This document shows, piece after piece, positions 1-10,370 of a stretch of DNA of 64,000 nucleotides (positions are counted from its first letter, which is position 1; each line of letters begins with the position of its first letter). The DNA is from Emydura subglobosa (taxonomy: Eukaryota > Chordata > Testudines > Chelidae). Below the pieces are notes generated by a model. The model saw nothing but the letters and a program-made list of their open reading frames with translations, made no database searches and had not been told where the DNA came from. The position numbers and the translations under genes are program-made. The stretch is taken from the NCBI GenBank assembly GCA_007922225.1, contig ML679963.1:6292837-6356836 (forward strand). The letters are read 5' to 3'.

Positions 1-518
1 ATTTTGTCATATAATTACTGCAAATCCCTTGAAAATTTCCACAACAACGCCTAGATGAATGGTAATTTGTGCAGACAGCCGCTGATGCCTTTACAATACA
101 CCGAGATGCAAAACAGTATAATTTTTTTTTTTACCCTAAGATTTCTGGGGGAAAAAATTGTGTTCTGTGCATGTGTTGTAAAATATTTGGATAGTTAGAT
201 TTATTTGCTTACACAGCCTATATTTGTGCTGATTTTATTGTATTGACTGTATGCATTTTTTTCTACCATTCTACAGTTTTATTGTGTGTTGGTCATATGC
301 ATACATCACCAGCATTGTTCTCCATGAAATTTATTCCACCTTTCAGCGTGTTCTTGATAGGACTTATTGCATTACTAGTTAAGTGCTGAGATTTGCTACT
401 ACAAAGATTTGAAACAACCCATTCTAATGTTTATTTGCCAGCCATGGCTGAGATCATGTGTTTTCATAACACTTGGAATACATCTGCATTTTAGCTACTG
501 TCAGTGTTTGTCCATTTA
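1..518. other. unique AT-rich non-coding DNA
   Basis: No gene or recognisable repeat is seen. The stretch has short T runs and stops in all frames. It reads as ordinary intergenic or intronic vertebrate sequence. Confidence 0.6.
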
Positions 519-589
519 GGGTTTGATCTTGCAACATGCTGAAGTCACTCTGGGTTGAGAGTACTTAGTGCCTCTTTGGATCAGATCCT
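519..589. repeat. P5-type fold-back repeat (GTGCTGAG class), decayed
   Basis: The unit opens with 'GGTTTGATCTTGCAACATGCTGAAG' in broken form and closes with 'TTGGATCAGATCC', which is roughly its reverse complement. The centre is diverged. It resembles short palindromic repeats common in turtle and crocodilian DNA; family naming is from memory. Confidence 0.45.
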
Positions 590-659
590 AAGTGGCAAAG
601 GGGGAGAAATTCGGAGACACAGGCGGGAGGTCGGTGTCCAACACCTGTTGAAAGTTGTC

Positions 660-681
660 ATATGTGCGCGTGCACGCATAG
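660..681. repeat. alternating purine-pyrimidine patch
   Basis: The run 'ATATGTGCGCGTGCACGCAT' alternates purine and pyrimidine without a break and holds GCGCGTGCACGC. Such tracts can adopt Z-DNA under supercoiling; that is known of the sequence class, not shown here. Confidence 0.5.
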
Positions 682-912
682 ACACATATCTATATCTAAC
701 AATCCAAATGTTTTACAAATGATTGAAAGTCAACTGGAGCTGGGCCACAACTCACCTTCGTGCTTTTTAAAATCTCCCTCTAAACTACATAGCACTCTTC
801 TCTGGGAACTTACAGCATCTTTTGATTATGCAAAAAATGCAGTACCAGTGTAAAATTGGGACTCTATAATTTCCCATCCAATCCAGTAGATGGACTGTGG
901 GATACAAACCAG

Positions 913-998
913 GAGCCACATTCTGAAGTCCTTTACATAGGCAAAACTCTTTTTTTTTTTTTCCGCCTCCAAGAAGTAAGGGCTTCAGGAGTCAGCCC
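913..998. repeat. P5-type fold-back repeat (GGCAAAACT class) with T-run insertion
   Basis: The left arm 'TTCTGAAGTCCTTTACATAG' followed by GCAAAACTC and the right arm 'AAGTAAGGGCTTCAGGAGTC' are approximate reverse complements. The expected central CCATTGA palindrome is replaced by a 13-base T run at 950-962 and a short GC patch. Confidence 0.45.
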
Positions 999-2249
999 TA
1001 GGAATTTTAAATTTGTGATCTATAATTTTAAAAAATGATTCTTACTACTGTCTTTCTGATGAGGATTGATTGGGTTTATTTAGTGTTTGCCCTTAAACTG
1101 CCTTGCCCACTAATTCAGATCACCTTTTACGAGTTTTCCTCTTCTGATGCTGTAGTGATATAGAAAACTCACTTGTCAGCGTGACATTCAGGATCATTTG
1201 CAAGTTTCAGCTCTTACGCTGACCTGAACCTGCAGTGAAAGCTGCCCACTAGGAGTGTGCTACATACTTAGCTGTCAGCTGTTAGGAATCAAAGTATCTT
1301 TTGTCAAGGAACTGTCTAATTTTTTTTTTTTTGAGGTCCATCAGGGTGCGATAAATTATAAACATAAAATTGCATTTTAATTTTGCAGTGTTTTCTTTCC
1401 TTATAATTATGGCTGGGTTTCTGACATAGCTGTTAGGAAAAAGTCATCCTGGTTTTTTTGACAAGTTGGGACTGTTGTTTACCATTCAGTGGTTGGAGGT
1501 GATGGTAATAGCTGAGCAAAATTTGCTGCAGGGATGCAAAATTAGACCCTGTTCTATACGAGAGCTTAGCAGAGCTCTGGAGTTCAGCAACACAAAGGAC
1601 CTGACCAAGAGATGCTTGTGGCCACGTTTTTCAAATAGGTCTCTGGAAATGCAGACTCAAAATTTAAACTGGCATTTGCACATGGAAGGACACATTTTAC
1701 CTGGGCAAAATGAGACTTGATACCGGTATGGTCTGGAAAGAGCTTAGAGACCTGTGATGAAAGATTTCATATGTGTTGTTGTTTATGGTTACGTATGTGC
1801 TTTTAAAAAGTCACTGTTGACTGCACTGCAGTATTTTCACTTCACTGTGGAAATTTCTGTAGTACTGTAGCAAGCTATTGTACTCTACCACAACAGTAGA
1901 ACAATAGTAAAGTATTGACTTTTAAAGTGCTGTATCCACATGCGCGTGTTTGCATGTGCAAATACAGGCTTGCCTCTATAAATGCCACACTTGGAGGTGC
2001 AATGTTGTGTCTCAATGAACGTCTTAATTTTCTACTCTTTAGGATTACCAGCTCATGAGATTCTTCCCGGGTGTAAATAAGTATAATGTTTTGAAAAATA
2101 TTAGAAGCTATGGCAAGCCCTAAGATCAAACTGCTATTGCAGCATCTGTAGCTCATCTTCTTGATTTGAATGGAAATGTGGAAATATAAAGTTTAGTTGT
2201 GTGCAAAGCCACTCACTTTCCATCAGTGTCTGTGACATTTTTCATGAAA

Positions 2250-2452
2250 GGCAACATTGTCTAGTTGTTAAAGTGGTGGTAGGGGAATAAGAGGACCTGG
2301 GTCTTGTGTACGCTACGATCTTAGGCAAGTCACAACTTCTTTGTGCATCAGTTTCTCTAGCTGTAGGAGGAGAAGAGTTCTTACTTTTCTAAAGTGCTTT
2401 GAAATCCCTGAGTGACAGGTGCTGCATTAGTACCAAGAATTATTACTATTTG
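2250..2452 (+). repeat. CORE-SINE/MIR copy, near full length
   Basis: The order is a tRNA-like head ('TCTAGTTGTTAAAGTGGTGG', 'GACCTGGGTC'), then 'TTAGGCAAGTCAC', then 'CATCAGTTTCTCTAGCTGTA', then the tail 'AAAGTGCTTTGAAATCCCTG' and 'TATTACTATT'. This is the MIR module order in sense orientation. The pol III boxes are eroded, so it is a fossil rather than an active SINE. Confidence 0.8.
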
Positions 2453-3782
2453 TTAACATTATTCTTACCTTTCCTTCCTGTGGCAGGTGATGAGGATGGG
2501 GTAGTTTGGTGAGGGGAAAGGCGGTGAGGTTATCTCTCTTTAATAGAGCCAGGAATGCTTTGTACCAGTGCTGCGTTGATTGTTGCAAAGACAACAGTAA
2601 AGCAGGCAGGTGGCAGGAGAGCACAGCAGAAATGACCTCAATTCTACTTCGCTGCAATTAGCCTTCACAATGAAACTGGCACCATTTCCCTCTCTCCATC
2701 CAGCTTTCTACTCTGCTCTCGGAGGTGTCCATCATGTTTTACAGAAATGTTTAAAAAAAAAAAAAAAGTATGATGGGAAAGGATTAGTTAAATTTAACTC
2801 ACAAAATTTTGCCACTCTCCAGTTATTTTGCAAGCCTACAGTTAGCAGTGTGCCTCTGGTAGCCTGGGTCACGGTGACAGATTGTAGGAAGAGTTCAATG
2901 GCTGTTCTGCTAGAGCCTACAATGTCTGAACAAACTGCTCTTGTCATTAGGTTGGAAATGTAATCTCTGCAAAAGAAGAGGCTATGGTAGACTTAGCAAG
3001 ATCAGTTCACGTTATGGGAATTTAATGCACCTGGTAGAAACGAACTGCAGGTCATCAGTTTTTATTGGCATAGTGCAGACATGCAGCGTGATGAACTGAT
3101 CTGGCAAAACATTAACAAAGGAAAAAAACCCAAAATCTGGTTTTGTAGAGATCAGAGCAAATAGTGCTCTTCAAAAACGTGTCTCTCCAATCCTTGTAAT
3201 TTCTGTTGCTGTGCTGTTGATGTAGATGGTCTTTTATACAGAGTTCAGATAAATTTTTGTCTGACACATATCTAGAACTTATATAGTCACCTACTAATTT
3301 AAACCAATTTGCCTTAGGTGATGGGTGAATACACTTGAAAATTAAATGGGTCTGATTTAAGCATCCTTTTTCTGAAGTCAAAGCTTATATAATTAAATTA
3401 AAAGAAAACGTGTTTTATAATAAACTGTATTTCCTCTTGGCAAAATCCAATTTTCAAACAAGATTGTAATATCATATCTAAAAATGTTTTCCCATGGGTA
3501 TTACCAGTCTATTTCATTTAATTGTTTTCACCCATCATATTATGAGCTTTCAAAGTAGTGAAATGAGTGCGGTTTTACTGAGAACAAGAGAGAAATGGAG
3601 GCAAGGGGGAAGTGAAGACAGTTTTCTTTCTTAACAGGAACTCTTGGAAATTCAATGGCAAAGAATGTGAGGGGAGGAGGGGCTTAGTCCCTTCACCGTC
3701 CCCTCACCCATATACTTTAAATCATTTATGAAATGATACTTGTGTGATAATTTATACTAGTGTGAAGACAGCTGTAGTCTTG
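2453..3782. other. unique non-coding DNA
   Basis: A 117-codon frame on the plus strand (2610-2963) overlaps a 71-codon minus frame. It crosses an A14 run, which gives a lysine tract, and has no recognisable domain, so I read it as chance. No other structure is seen. Confidence 0.6.
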
Positions 3783-3996
3783 GGGCCAGAGTCTCATCTC
3801 AGTCCCACCCGATATAAGTGACTCAAATGAAATCACTGGGCCTGGTTCTGGTTTCTCCTGTTAGTTCTATATAGTTGTAATTCCATTGACTTCAGTGTAG
3901 TCACTCCTGATTTGCACTGGCACAAGAGAGATCAGAATCCGGCTTTATGGTATTACTCCGGATTTACACCATGATCAATGGGATTAGAAACTGGCC
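3783..3996. repeat. three adjacent P1 fold-back repeats
   Basis: A partial copy at about 3783-3840 ('GGCCAGAGTCTCATCTCAGT') is followed by a fuller one at about 3838-3943 with centre 'CCATTGACTTCAGTG' and end 'GAGATCAGAATCCGG'. A half copy follows at about 3946-3996 ('ATTACTCCGGATTTACACC' to 'AGAAACTGGCCC'). Insertion of related palindromes side by side is common in this family. Confidence 0.65.
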
Positions 3997-4158
3997 CTGG
4001 GTTTCTGAGTTTTCTTTTCCAATGATTATCTGTGCTATGAAGGAACTTAATGAGGCATACTGCAAAGATTTTTCACTTAAGCAAAAATATTTAACAATTC
4101 ATGTTGGAGCTGTTGGGTGCATTATTTTGCCCAGAATGGCCATTTGCATTAAACTCAA
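3997..4158. other. short unique spacer
   Basis: No recognised repeat. Part of a 76-codon frame (3947-4177) runs through it but begins inside a P1 repeat and has no domain. Confidence 0.5.
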
Positions 4159-4259
4159 TTTTGATCTCTTACACTAATTATACACTGGTGTAACTCCATT
4201 ATCTTCAAAGGAATTACTCCCAATTTACATTGGAATAAATGAGAACAGAATTAGGCCCC
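4159..4259. repeat. P1 fold-back repeat
   Basis: 'TTTTGATCTCTTACAC' opens the unit, 'TACACTGGTGTAACTCCATT' and 'GGAATTACTCCCAATTTACA' form the arms, and 'GAGAACAGAATTAGGCCCC' closes it. The arms are imperfect reverse complements around a decayed CCATTGA centre. Confidence 0.65.
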
Positions 4260-4290
4260 GAGAAAGAAAGGTGTGCCAACTGTGGTGCAG

Positions 4291-4293
<3 letters not shown>

Positions 4294-4331
<38 letters not shown>
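4294..4331 (+). repeat. (GT)19 dinucleotide microsatellite
   Basis: An uninterrupted GT run of 38 bases lies between 'CTA' and 'CGTG'. It is long enough to be length-polymorphic and, being alternating purine-pyrimidine, can form Z-DNA. Confidence 0.97.
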
Positions 4332-4332
<1 letters not shown>

Positions 4333-4395
4333 GTGATTTGCATTGGTGATTGTTAGGAAAACCCTAGGAAAACTATGGGTCATCTTCTTAGCAGG

Positions 4396-4472
4396 TACAA
4401 AATTGGCATGCCTCCATGGAAGTTAATGTAGCTACACTGTTTTGCACCAGATGAGAATTTGACTCTGTAGCA
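4396..4472. repeat. P1-related fold-back repeat
   Basis: 'ACAAAATTGGCATGCCTCCA' and 'GTAGCTACACTGTTTTGCAC' followed by 'CAGATGAGAATTTGAC' match the variant of P1 that ends in 'ACACCAGCTGAGGATTTGGCCC'. The copy is old and shows many substitutions. Confidence 0.45.
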
Positions 4473-5212
4473 CACTTAGATTTCCACTAGTGTCATTGCT
4501 GCAGTCAGCTCTCAAACCTTGCATTCGCTTTAATACAATGCTAAAAATACAAAACATTTCAATGCCAGGCGAGGTGAAATTCCACATAAATGCACTGTCC
4601 ACTTAAAAGTGAAATATGAGCAGATTCCATTATTAATTAATATTCTCATTTTTTTCATATAAGTTTATCTGTTCATCTTTTGTTCTAGTGCTCTGAAGGT
4701 ACAGCAAAAGAGGTGATGTGTAATTTTGCACTCCTAATTGAACCAGTGTATAGTAATTTGAAGCCATGGGATTTGGCCTAGAGCATATAGTGGAGATCTG
4801 TGGAGGAACCACAAAGATGGCCAGGAGGAGGTTAGTATTCAGTGTGTAGATTCAGTGCCAATCAGTGCAATATCATTATACAAACTGTCATGCGTAGGGT
4901 GGAGCTTTTAGACCTGATGTGACAACTGAAAAGGAAAATAAGGCAAGTCATCACTGCGAAAATATAAGCTGCAACACAACAAACATGCACAGCTGTTGAT
5001 TGCAAATGCTAATTATTACTGGATTAATGGGCGGGATGCAGAGTTGCTTGTTGACCAAAAATATTTTAAACTCCAGAACGTTGCTTTTCAGCATCATGCA
5101 AGATGAGTTGTACAGCAGTGAAAAACCATGAACATAATTATGAATGGATAGAATGCCTCCTCAGACACAATGCACAAATAAGTCATCAGTTGTTTTTTTT
5201 AAAAGGACATTA
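4473..5212. other. unique non-coding DNA
   Basis: No frame of note and no repeat recognised. The segment about 4930-5160 ('AATTATTACTGGATTAATGG' and neighbours) is AT-rich and repeat-free. Confidence 0.55.
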
Positions 5213-5284
5213 GGCTTGATTTTCACAGGTGCTGAGTACTCCTAGTGACTTGAGCAGGAATTGTGGGGAACTGAAATTCAGACC
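5213..5284. repeat. P5-type fold-back (GATTTTCA..GTGCTGAG class)
   Basis: 'CTTGATTTTCACAGGTGCTG' followed by AGTACTC opens the unit, and 'GAACTGAAATTCAGACC' closes it with 'AATTGTGGGGAACTG' between. This matches, with decay, the family whose ends are GATTTTCAGAAGTGCTGAG and its reverse complement. Confidence 0.5.
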
Positions 5285-5323
5285 TAATAATTACAACCGA
5301 AAACCTAGGCATGTTATTAACAT

Positions 5324-5455
5324 AGGGCCAGATTCTAATTCTCTTATTCCTGGTGAATAGCACCATACTCCACAAAAAGTCACACTGACTTCAATGGGAA
5401 AACTCACGGAGTAAATACAGTTTTAGACATGAGTAAAGGGATCAGAAACTGGCCC
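5324..5455. repeat. P1 fold-back repeat, near full length
   Basis: The ends 'GGGCCAGATTCTAATTCTC' and 'GGGATCAGAAACTGGCCC' are inverted, the centre is 'CACTGACTTCAATGGGAAAA', and 'GGAGTAAATACAG' keeps the right arm. Confidence 0.65.
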
Positions 5456-6281
5456 ATAAACAACAAGTAAATAAAAAAGAGAGTAAGGGAAAGCTCCCCA
5501 GTTCTAATCTGTGAGCCATAGGTATGGAACTCTGGCTTCCTACATGCGTTCTTCCCACACTGACTATCCAATGATCACATTTCTACAGCCTTTCCCCAGA
5601 GTTTCTTTGTAAAGGGAGACAGAAGATCAAGGACCATCAGGTTGCTCCCCTGTCCCCTCTCACAATAACCTTATGTTGCAGTACTTAGCAATGGATTTCC
5701 GTATGTGTAAGAAAAACACAGCAACTGAAACATTGGCCTGATTTCTGCATCATTTTCATTTGTGAAGAATGCTGCCAGTCTACTTACTGTTCCTACCAAA
5801 AATAATTTTTTTTTCCACCCTTCACATTTTAAAGGACAGATAAATCCTTGTCTCTTGTGTTCCACTAAAGCATGTGCTTAGTTGAGCAGTTAATGAGTGG
5901 CACTGCACACTTAAACATGCCCACACATTTTAGGGTCCCATACATCCCTGCATCACACTCATAGTACAAAAGACCATTTTAGGGGGAAATAAAATTAGGC
6001 ATGACTGTGAAACATTTCCACCTTAATAAATGCTGAGCAATTATAAATTGTTTGCTCTAGGCTGGTCTCTTGAGAGAATAAGAGGGAAAAATGAATCCTG
6101 TATGTAAAAAAATATTTTTTTAAAAAGTGGAAGAACAAAATGAGGACAAGTCACAGAATCTTTCCAGTGAAGTCCTAGTGAGAATGTTCATAACTGTCCC
6201 TAAACTGCTGGGACAAGCCTTTAATCTTGCTTTTAAAAATGCTCATTTTCCAGGGAAGGTAGGAACCAGTAGTTTTACTCT
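5456..6281. other. unique AT-rich non-coding DNA
   Basis: A 64-codon minus frame (5671-5865) and the start of a 90-codon plus frame (6127-6399) lie here; the second runs into a P2 repeat. Neither shows a domain. No other feature seen. Confidence 0.55.
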
Positions 6282-6550
6282 AGGGTGTGTCTACACTACA
6301 TGTGCTACAGCTGCAGCTGTGCTGCTGTTCTGTACTTGCTACAACTATGGGAGGAGGTTTTCTGTCACAGTAGTAAATCTGCCCCTTGAGAGGTGGTAGC
6401 TAGGTCGATGGAAGATTTCTTCCATCAACCTAATGGTGTTTATACTGGGACTTAGGTCATTTTATCTACATCTCTCAGGGGTATACATTTTTCATACCCC
6501 CTGAGTGACATAGCTAAGTGGACCTAAATATAGATGTAGACCACAGCTTA
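6282..6550. repeat. P2 fold-back transposon-like element, copy 1
   Basis: It opens with 'AGGGTGTGTCTACACTACA', carries internal 'GCTACAGCTGCAGCTGTGCT', 'GAGAGGTGGTAGCTAGGTCG' and 'TTCATACCCCCTGAGTGACA', and closes near 'TAGATGTAGACCACAGC'. The ends are imperfect inverted repeats with internal smaller palindromes. The layout suits a non-autonomous DNA transposon without coding capacity. Confidence 0.7.
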
Positions 6551-6555
6551 GTTAC

Positions 6556-6827
6556 TCAGGCTATGTTTACACTACAGAGCTTGTGCTGGCTTAGCTATGT
6601 CAGTATAGCCAGGCCGGCGTAGCCTCCTAGTATAGTCGCACTGTACACTGACAGAAGACATTTCCACCTCCCCAAATGATGATAGCTGTGCCGCCAGAAG
6701 CTATCTACTATGGCATAGCTGCCTCTACTCTGAGGAGCTTGTCAGCATATCTATGTCACTTGGGTGTGTGTTTTTTTGCACCCCTGACTAGCATAACTAT
6801 GCCAGTAAATAAGTATAGACCAGGCCT
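6556..6827. repeat. P2 fold-back transposon-like element, copy 2
   Basis: It opens with 'AGGCTATGTTTACACTACAG', has 'GCTTAGCTATGTCAGTATAG', 'TTTGCACCCCTGACTAGCAT' and ends 'AAGTATAGACCAGGCCT'. Only five bases separate it from copy 1. It is a diverged subfamily, since the middle differs from copy 1. Confidence 0.7.
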
Positions 6828-6881
6828 CATTCAGCTAAGTTCTGCCTTGCCTTAAACCCTGTGTAACCTATTGACTTCACT

Positions 6882-7152
6882 TAGGCCTGGTCTACACTTA
6901 AGAGTTAAGTCAACATCACTACGATGCTCAGAGGTATGAAAAATCACACGCCTGAATGCCATCGCTAAGTTGATCTAACCTCCCAGTGTATATGTGGCTA
7001 GTTTGAGGGAAGAGAGTTCTTCCATAGACCTAGCTGCCGTCACTTAGGGAGATGGAAAAACTCCTTTCGTCACTGAAGGAAGAGTCTACACTTTGCACAG
7101 CTGCAGTGCCGTAGCTGTGCTGCTGTAGTACCTGTGGTGTAGATGGGGCCTT
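6882..7152. repeat. P2 fold-back transposon-like element, copy 3
   Basis: It opens with 'TAGGCCTGGTCTACACTTAA', contains 'GAGGTATGAAAAATCACACG', 'CACAGCTGCAGTGCCGTAGC' and ends 'GGTGTAGATGGGGCC'. The internal order is that of copy 1 read in the other direction. Confidence 0.7.
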
Positions 7153-7195
7153 GGTTTATACAGGGTTATTCCAGGCAGACCCACTGATCGAGGTT

Positions 7196-7264
7196 CTTAG
7201 CGGATTTCAGTTGTCATAGTTCCACTGACTTCAACAGAGCTACGCCAATTTACACCAGCAAAGG
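7196..7264. repeat. P1 half copy
   Basis: 'TTGTCATAGTTCCACTGACT' followed by TCAACAGAG and 'CTACGCCAATTTACACCAGC' match the centre and right arm of the P1 variant with 'GCCAATTTACACCAGC'. Confidence 0.6.
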
Positions 7265-8134
7265 GTTTTCCCTATTGTGTTAATATATTGAATGCAAGCT
7301 ATACTGTATATATTTAATGTGAACTATACTGTGATCTTGAGGATCGAACCTTTGATTTTTCTGTGTCTTTTAAAGCAGTGTTGGTACAAAAGGTGAACAG
7401 TGAAACACAATTCACCTTCCGGTTTAGTGAACCTCTGCTTGGTCCTCAGTGTGTTTGTGTCTGTGAAATTAAAGCCACTGCATTAACTGGGCATTGTTTG
7501 GCAATTTTGTTGACTGTATCATCAGAAAGAACAAGGAATGAATAGACAAGGGGACAGTTACCTTCCATCCCTCCCACATTCCTTGATCCTTCCAGGTCAG
7601 AGTTAAAGCATATTTGCAGGACACCGTGTAGAGAGCCATCACTGAAAGTTAATAACTTGTGTGGCTGAATAGGGGACTTCTGTCTTCAAGCTGTCAATGC
7701 AGTGTCTTTCAGGAGTTTTAAAATCCCCCTACATTAAAATAAATAAATTGATAAATAAACCCAGCTTTGAGATTTGTTTTCAAGAACAGCTACTGAGCAT
7801 GTATAGCCAGCTGCATAAGAAATGCTACCATTGATTCATGATACTCACTCATGGACCCTTTCAAAAGGAGATTAAAATGATGGACAAAGCATGTTCCCCC
7901 CACCCTGGCTGAGATATCATCATGTAACACTAGTGGAGTTGCAGAGACGGACTCTGCTGCACCGTGCTGCAATGTGTTTAGTGATTATCAATATTTATAC
8001 AGTCATGCAGAGGATAATAAATTCATAACTTGCATTTGTGAAAATCATCAGTACTTTCCATCACAATAGTCAGCTCTGGATGGAGGAATGAATGGGACTC
8101 TGGAGCAGGGGATGTTGTCACTGGAATGTGTGAA
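7265..8134. other. unique non-coding DNA
   Basis: Short frames of about 60 codons only. An AT-rich patch 'AAATAAATAAATTGATAAAT' lies near 7738-7758. No repeat family recognised and no gene signal. Confidence 0.55.
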
Positions 8135-8195
8135 GGTCATGCGGGAAGTCTGTGGTAGAGCAGGGAACTGAACCTGGATTATTTTTCTCTGACTA
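8135..8195 (-). repeat. MIR fragment, antisense
   Basis: 'GGAAGTCTGTGGTAGAGCAG' followed by 'GGAACTGAACCTGGAT' is the reverse complement of the MIR head region around the B-box-like 'GGTTCGAATCCC'. Only this part survives. Confidence 0.5.
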
Positions 8196-8224
8196 AAGGG
8201 AAAGATGGGCTGAGCACTAAATTG

Positions 8225-8295
8225 GACCCCTTCCTTTCTCCACAGAAACCAGTGGCAAAATTCCCATTAACTTCAGTCACAGCTCGACCGGGCAT
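8225..8295. repeat. P5-type fold-back fragment
   Basis: 'GAAACCAGTGGCAAAATTCC' followed by 'CATTAACTTCAGTCA' matches the GGCAAAACTCCCATTGACTTCA centre of this class; the ends are decayed. Confidence 0.4.
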
Positions 8296-10119
8296 TAGTG
8301 TGTGTATTCCTTGTCATTTGTATCGATACTTTTGCATGAACAAGATACATCATTTGTGTCCAGGCTAGCCGTAACCCCATTGGATAGATTCAAAATGTCA
8401 GTGTCATTAAAGCCATTAGAGAAGCTGTATGGACAACTGAAACAGAGGGTTAAGACAGGCATATTTTGTGTATCTTTTTTTGAAGCACACTTCTTTCAGG
8501 AAGTTTCATTGACTGTTCACTATCCCTATAATCTCTCTCTTTCCGTAACTATTGCCCTGTAAATAGGCAGGGGACCTCAGGATATGGCCTAGTAATAATA
8601 GTAATTATTATTTATAACAAATTATATCATTATTAAAATGCATGAGAAATGTATACATTAAAAAAGTATAAATAATAAATTAATACTTTATGCCCTGGTG
8701 GACAAACCTTTATTTTCTTGAGGTGTCTTCTCTTAAATTAGCATCTGATTTTACAATCCTTTTTCATAACATCCAAGATTCATGTAGGGTCCTTATAAAT
8801 TTGGGGTGGGAAATCTTATTTTTTCAGTTAGCATGTGATACACCATGCACTTCTATGGTGCTATATGAAACTGTAGGACTAAGTCACAGGCTTATGTGTT
8901 CACAAGGACTCTTAGTAACACATGGGGAGATATCGCTGTCTCGCTGACTAATTGTTAGTGATCATATTATGTGTAATAGCATGTCTACGGTGGAACATTA
9001 TGACTATATACTGTACTGCAGGCAGTGGGAGAGCATATAACAACAAATCATGCAGTACGTATATGCATATTTCAAATTGCTAGTTACACCTGTGGGCAGA
9101 GAAATGAGATATTTCCCTGCTTTGGCAGCTTTACTTTTAAAACCATAAAGATTTCAGGCAGGATTTTGAGGTGAGCCATTTAGAATAATTCTCCTTATGT
9201 GCCATATCTTTTTCTCATCAAACTAATATGATTTTTAGCTATGAAAAGTTTCCAGGACCTGTTGGATTATAGATGCTGTAGGTTATGTGAAATTTGACAG
9301 CAAAGATAAAAGGCTGTATTGAATTATTGGATGCTTGTTGAGATTTCTTGTGTGTGTGTCTGTGTGTGTCGATCTGGTGTCCTCCCTAAATGAGAAATAC
9401 ATATGGATTTACATATAGCGTCATTGCTTCCCAGGTTCTGTAATGCTCTGTGTCCTCATTAAATCCTTCAGAGCCTTTATCAGGGACAAAAATATCTACT
9501 TTCTGAGAAAACGTTGATTAAAGCAACAGTGAGCACAAGTTGAAAGGCTAATATTATCAGTTTTAGCTCGGTAGGGTGGTGTTTTGCCTCGAGTAAAACA
9601 GACTCGTGGTGAAGAAAAGTGATAACTGATACTGAGTGTGATTCAGCCAGACTGTACCAGGGCATGCTACAGCAAAAGCTTGTGAAGTCAAGAACCCACA
9701 GATAGCAGGGTTTGGGGAGGAAGAGGGTATTTAGAAGGGAAGCATTTTCTCTGGGCATTCAACTGCTGTCAGCCATTTTAGATTTCTGAATCCTATTTCC
9801 CTGGTGCTTCCAGAGAAGCTTTTGGGGGAGTCCCTAGCTAAAACTCAAATTTGCATTTAAATAGTTTTTTCTTTTTTTTTTTAATGAGCAGGACACATGG
9901 GAGACTTAAGACTATTAGGTTTCCTTATGGGAGAGTACAGCATTTTCTCACTTCTTACTCCTCCTCTCCCCCCGCCCACAAAAAACCAAAAACCTTTCAT
10001 GCACACTTTAAATTAGACATTTTTCAAAAAGGGAATAGTGCATCTTTAAGCAGAATATAATAATAAACAAATAAGTGTAGTTGCCTTTTGCAGCAGAACT
10101 AATCTTCCCTCAGCCGAGC
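8296..10119. other. mostly unique non-coding DNA
   Basis: No gene supported. An AT-rich stretch at 8591-8690 consists largely of TAAT/TTAT words. A broken GT patch lies at 9349-9370. Frames of 85-92 codons (8302, 8690, 9480 minus) show no domain. Confidence 0.55.
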
Positions 10120-10370
10120 TGTGATATAGATCAGTAACAAGAGCCACGCACAGGGGGTTCCTTTGAAATGCATAATACCTCCTCGTATAAATTGGAGTTG
10201 GTGTGATGGAGCTGTGAGATGACATATTGTGGCATGACCCCTCTCTCCTGATTGTGGGTGAACCCTGCGAAGGTAAATCTAACACGGCGCACACATCAGA
10301 CAATTTCATTTTCATCACCCAGGGACAAAAACATAGCAACAGAATCTTTTCAAATGATAATCTGCATGCT
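10120..10370. promoter_or_regulatory. possible conserved non-coding element
   Basis: The block is free of recognised repeats and of simple sequence, and has a mixed composition unlike its flanks ('GAGATGACATATTGTGGCAT', 'CAGACAATTTCATTTTCATC'). Both strands hold short open frames with no domain. The enhancer reading is inference from texture only; alignment to chicken, alligator and human would decide it. Confidence 0.25.

Larger units (their letters stand above)
590..2249. other. mostly unique non-coding DNA
   Basis: No gene is supported. Open frames of 60-93 codons occur here but show no domain, no similarity I recognise and no splice context. T runs of 13 lie at 950-962 and 1320-1332. A 22-bp alternating purine-pyrimidine patch lies near 660-681 and one P5 repeat at 913-998; both are listed separately. 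Confidence 0.6.

Noticed and set aside
2610..2963. 117-codon plus-strand frame
   Set aside because: Runs through an A14 tract encoding poly-Lys and has no domain.
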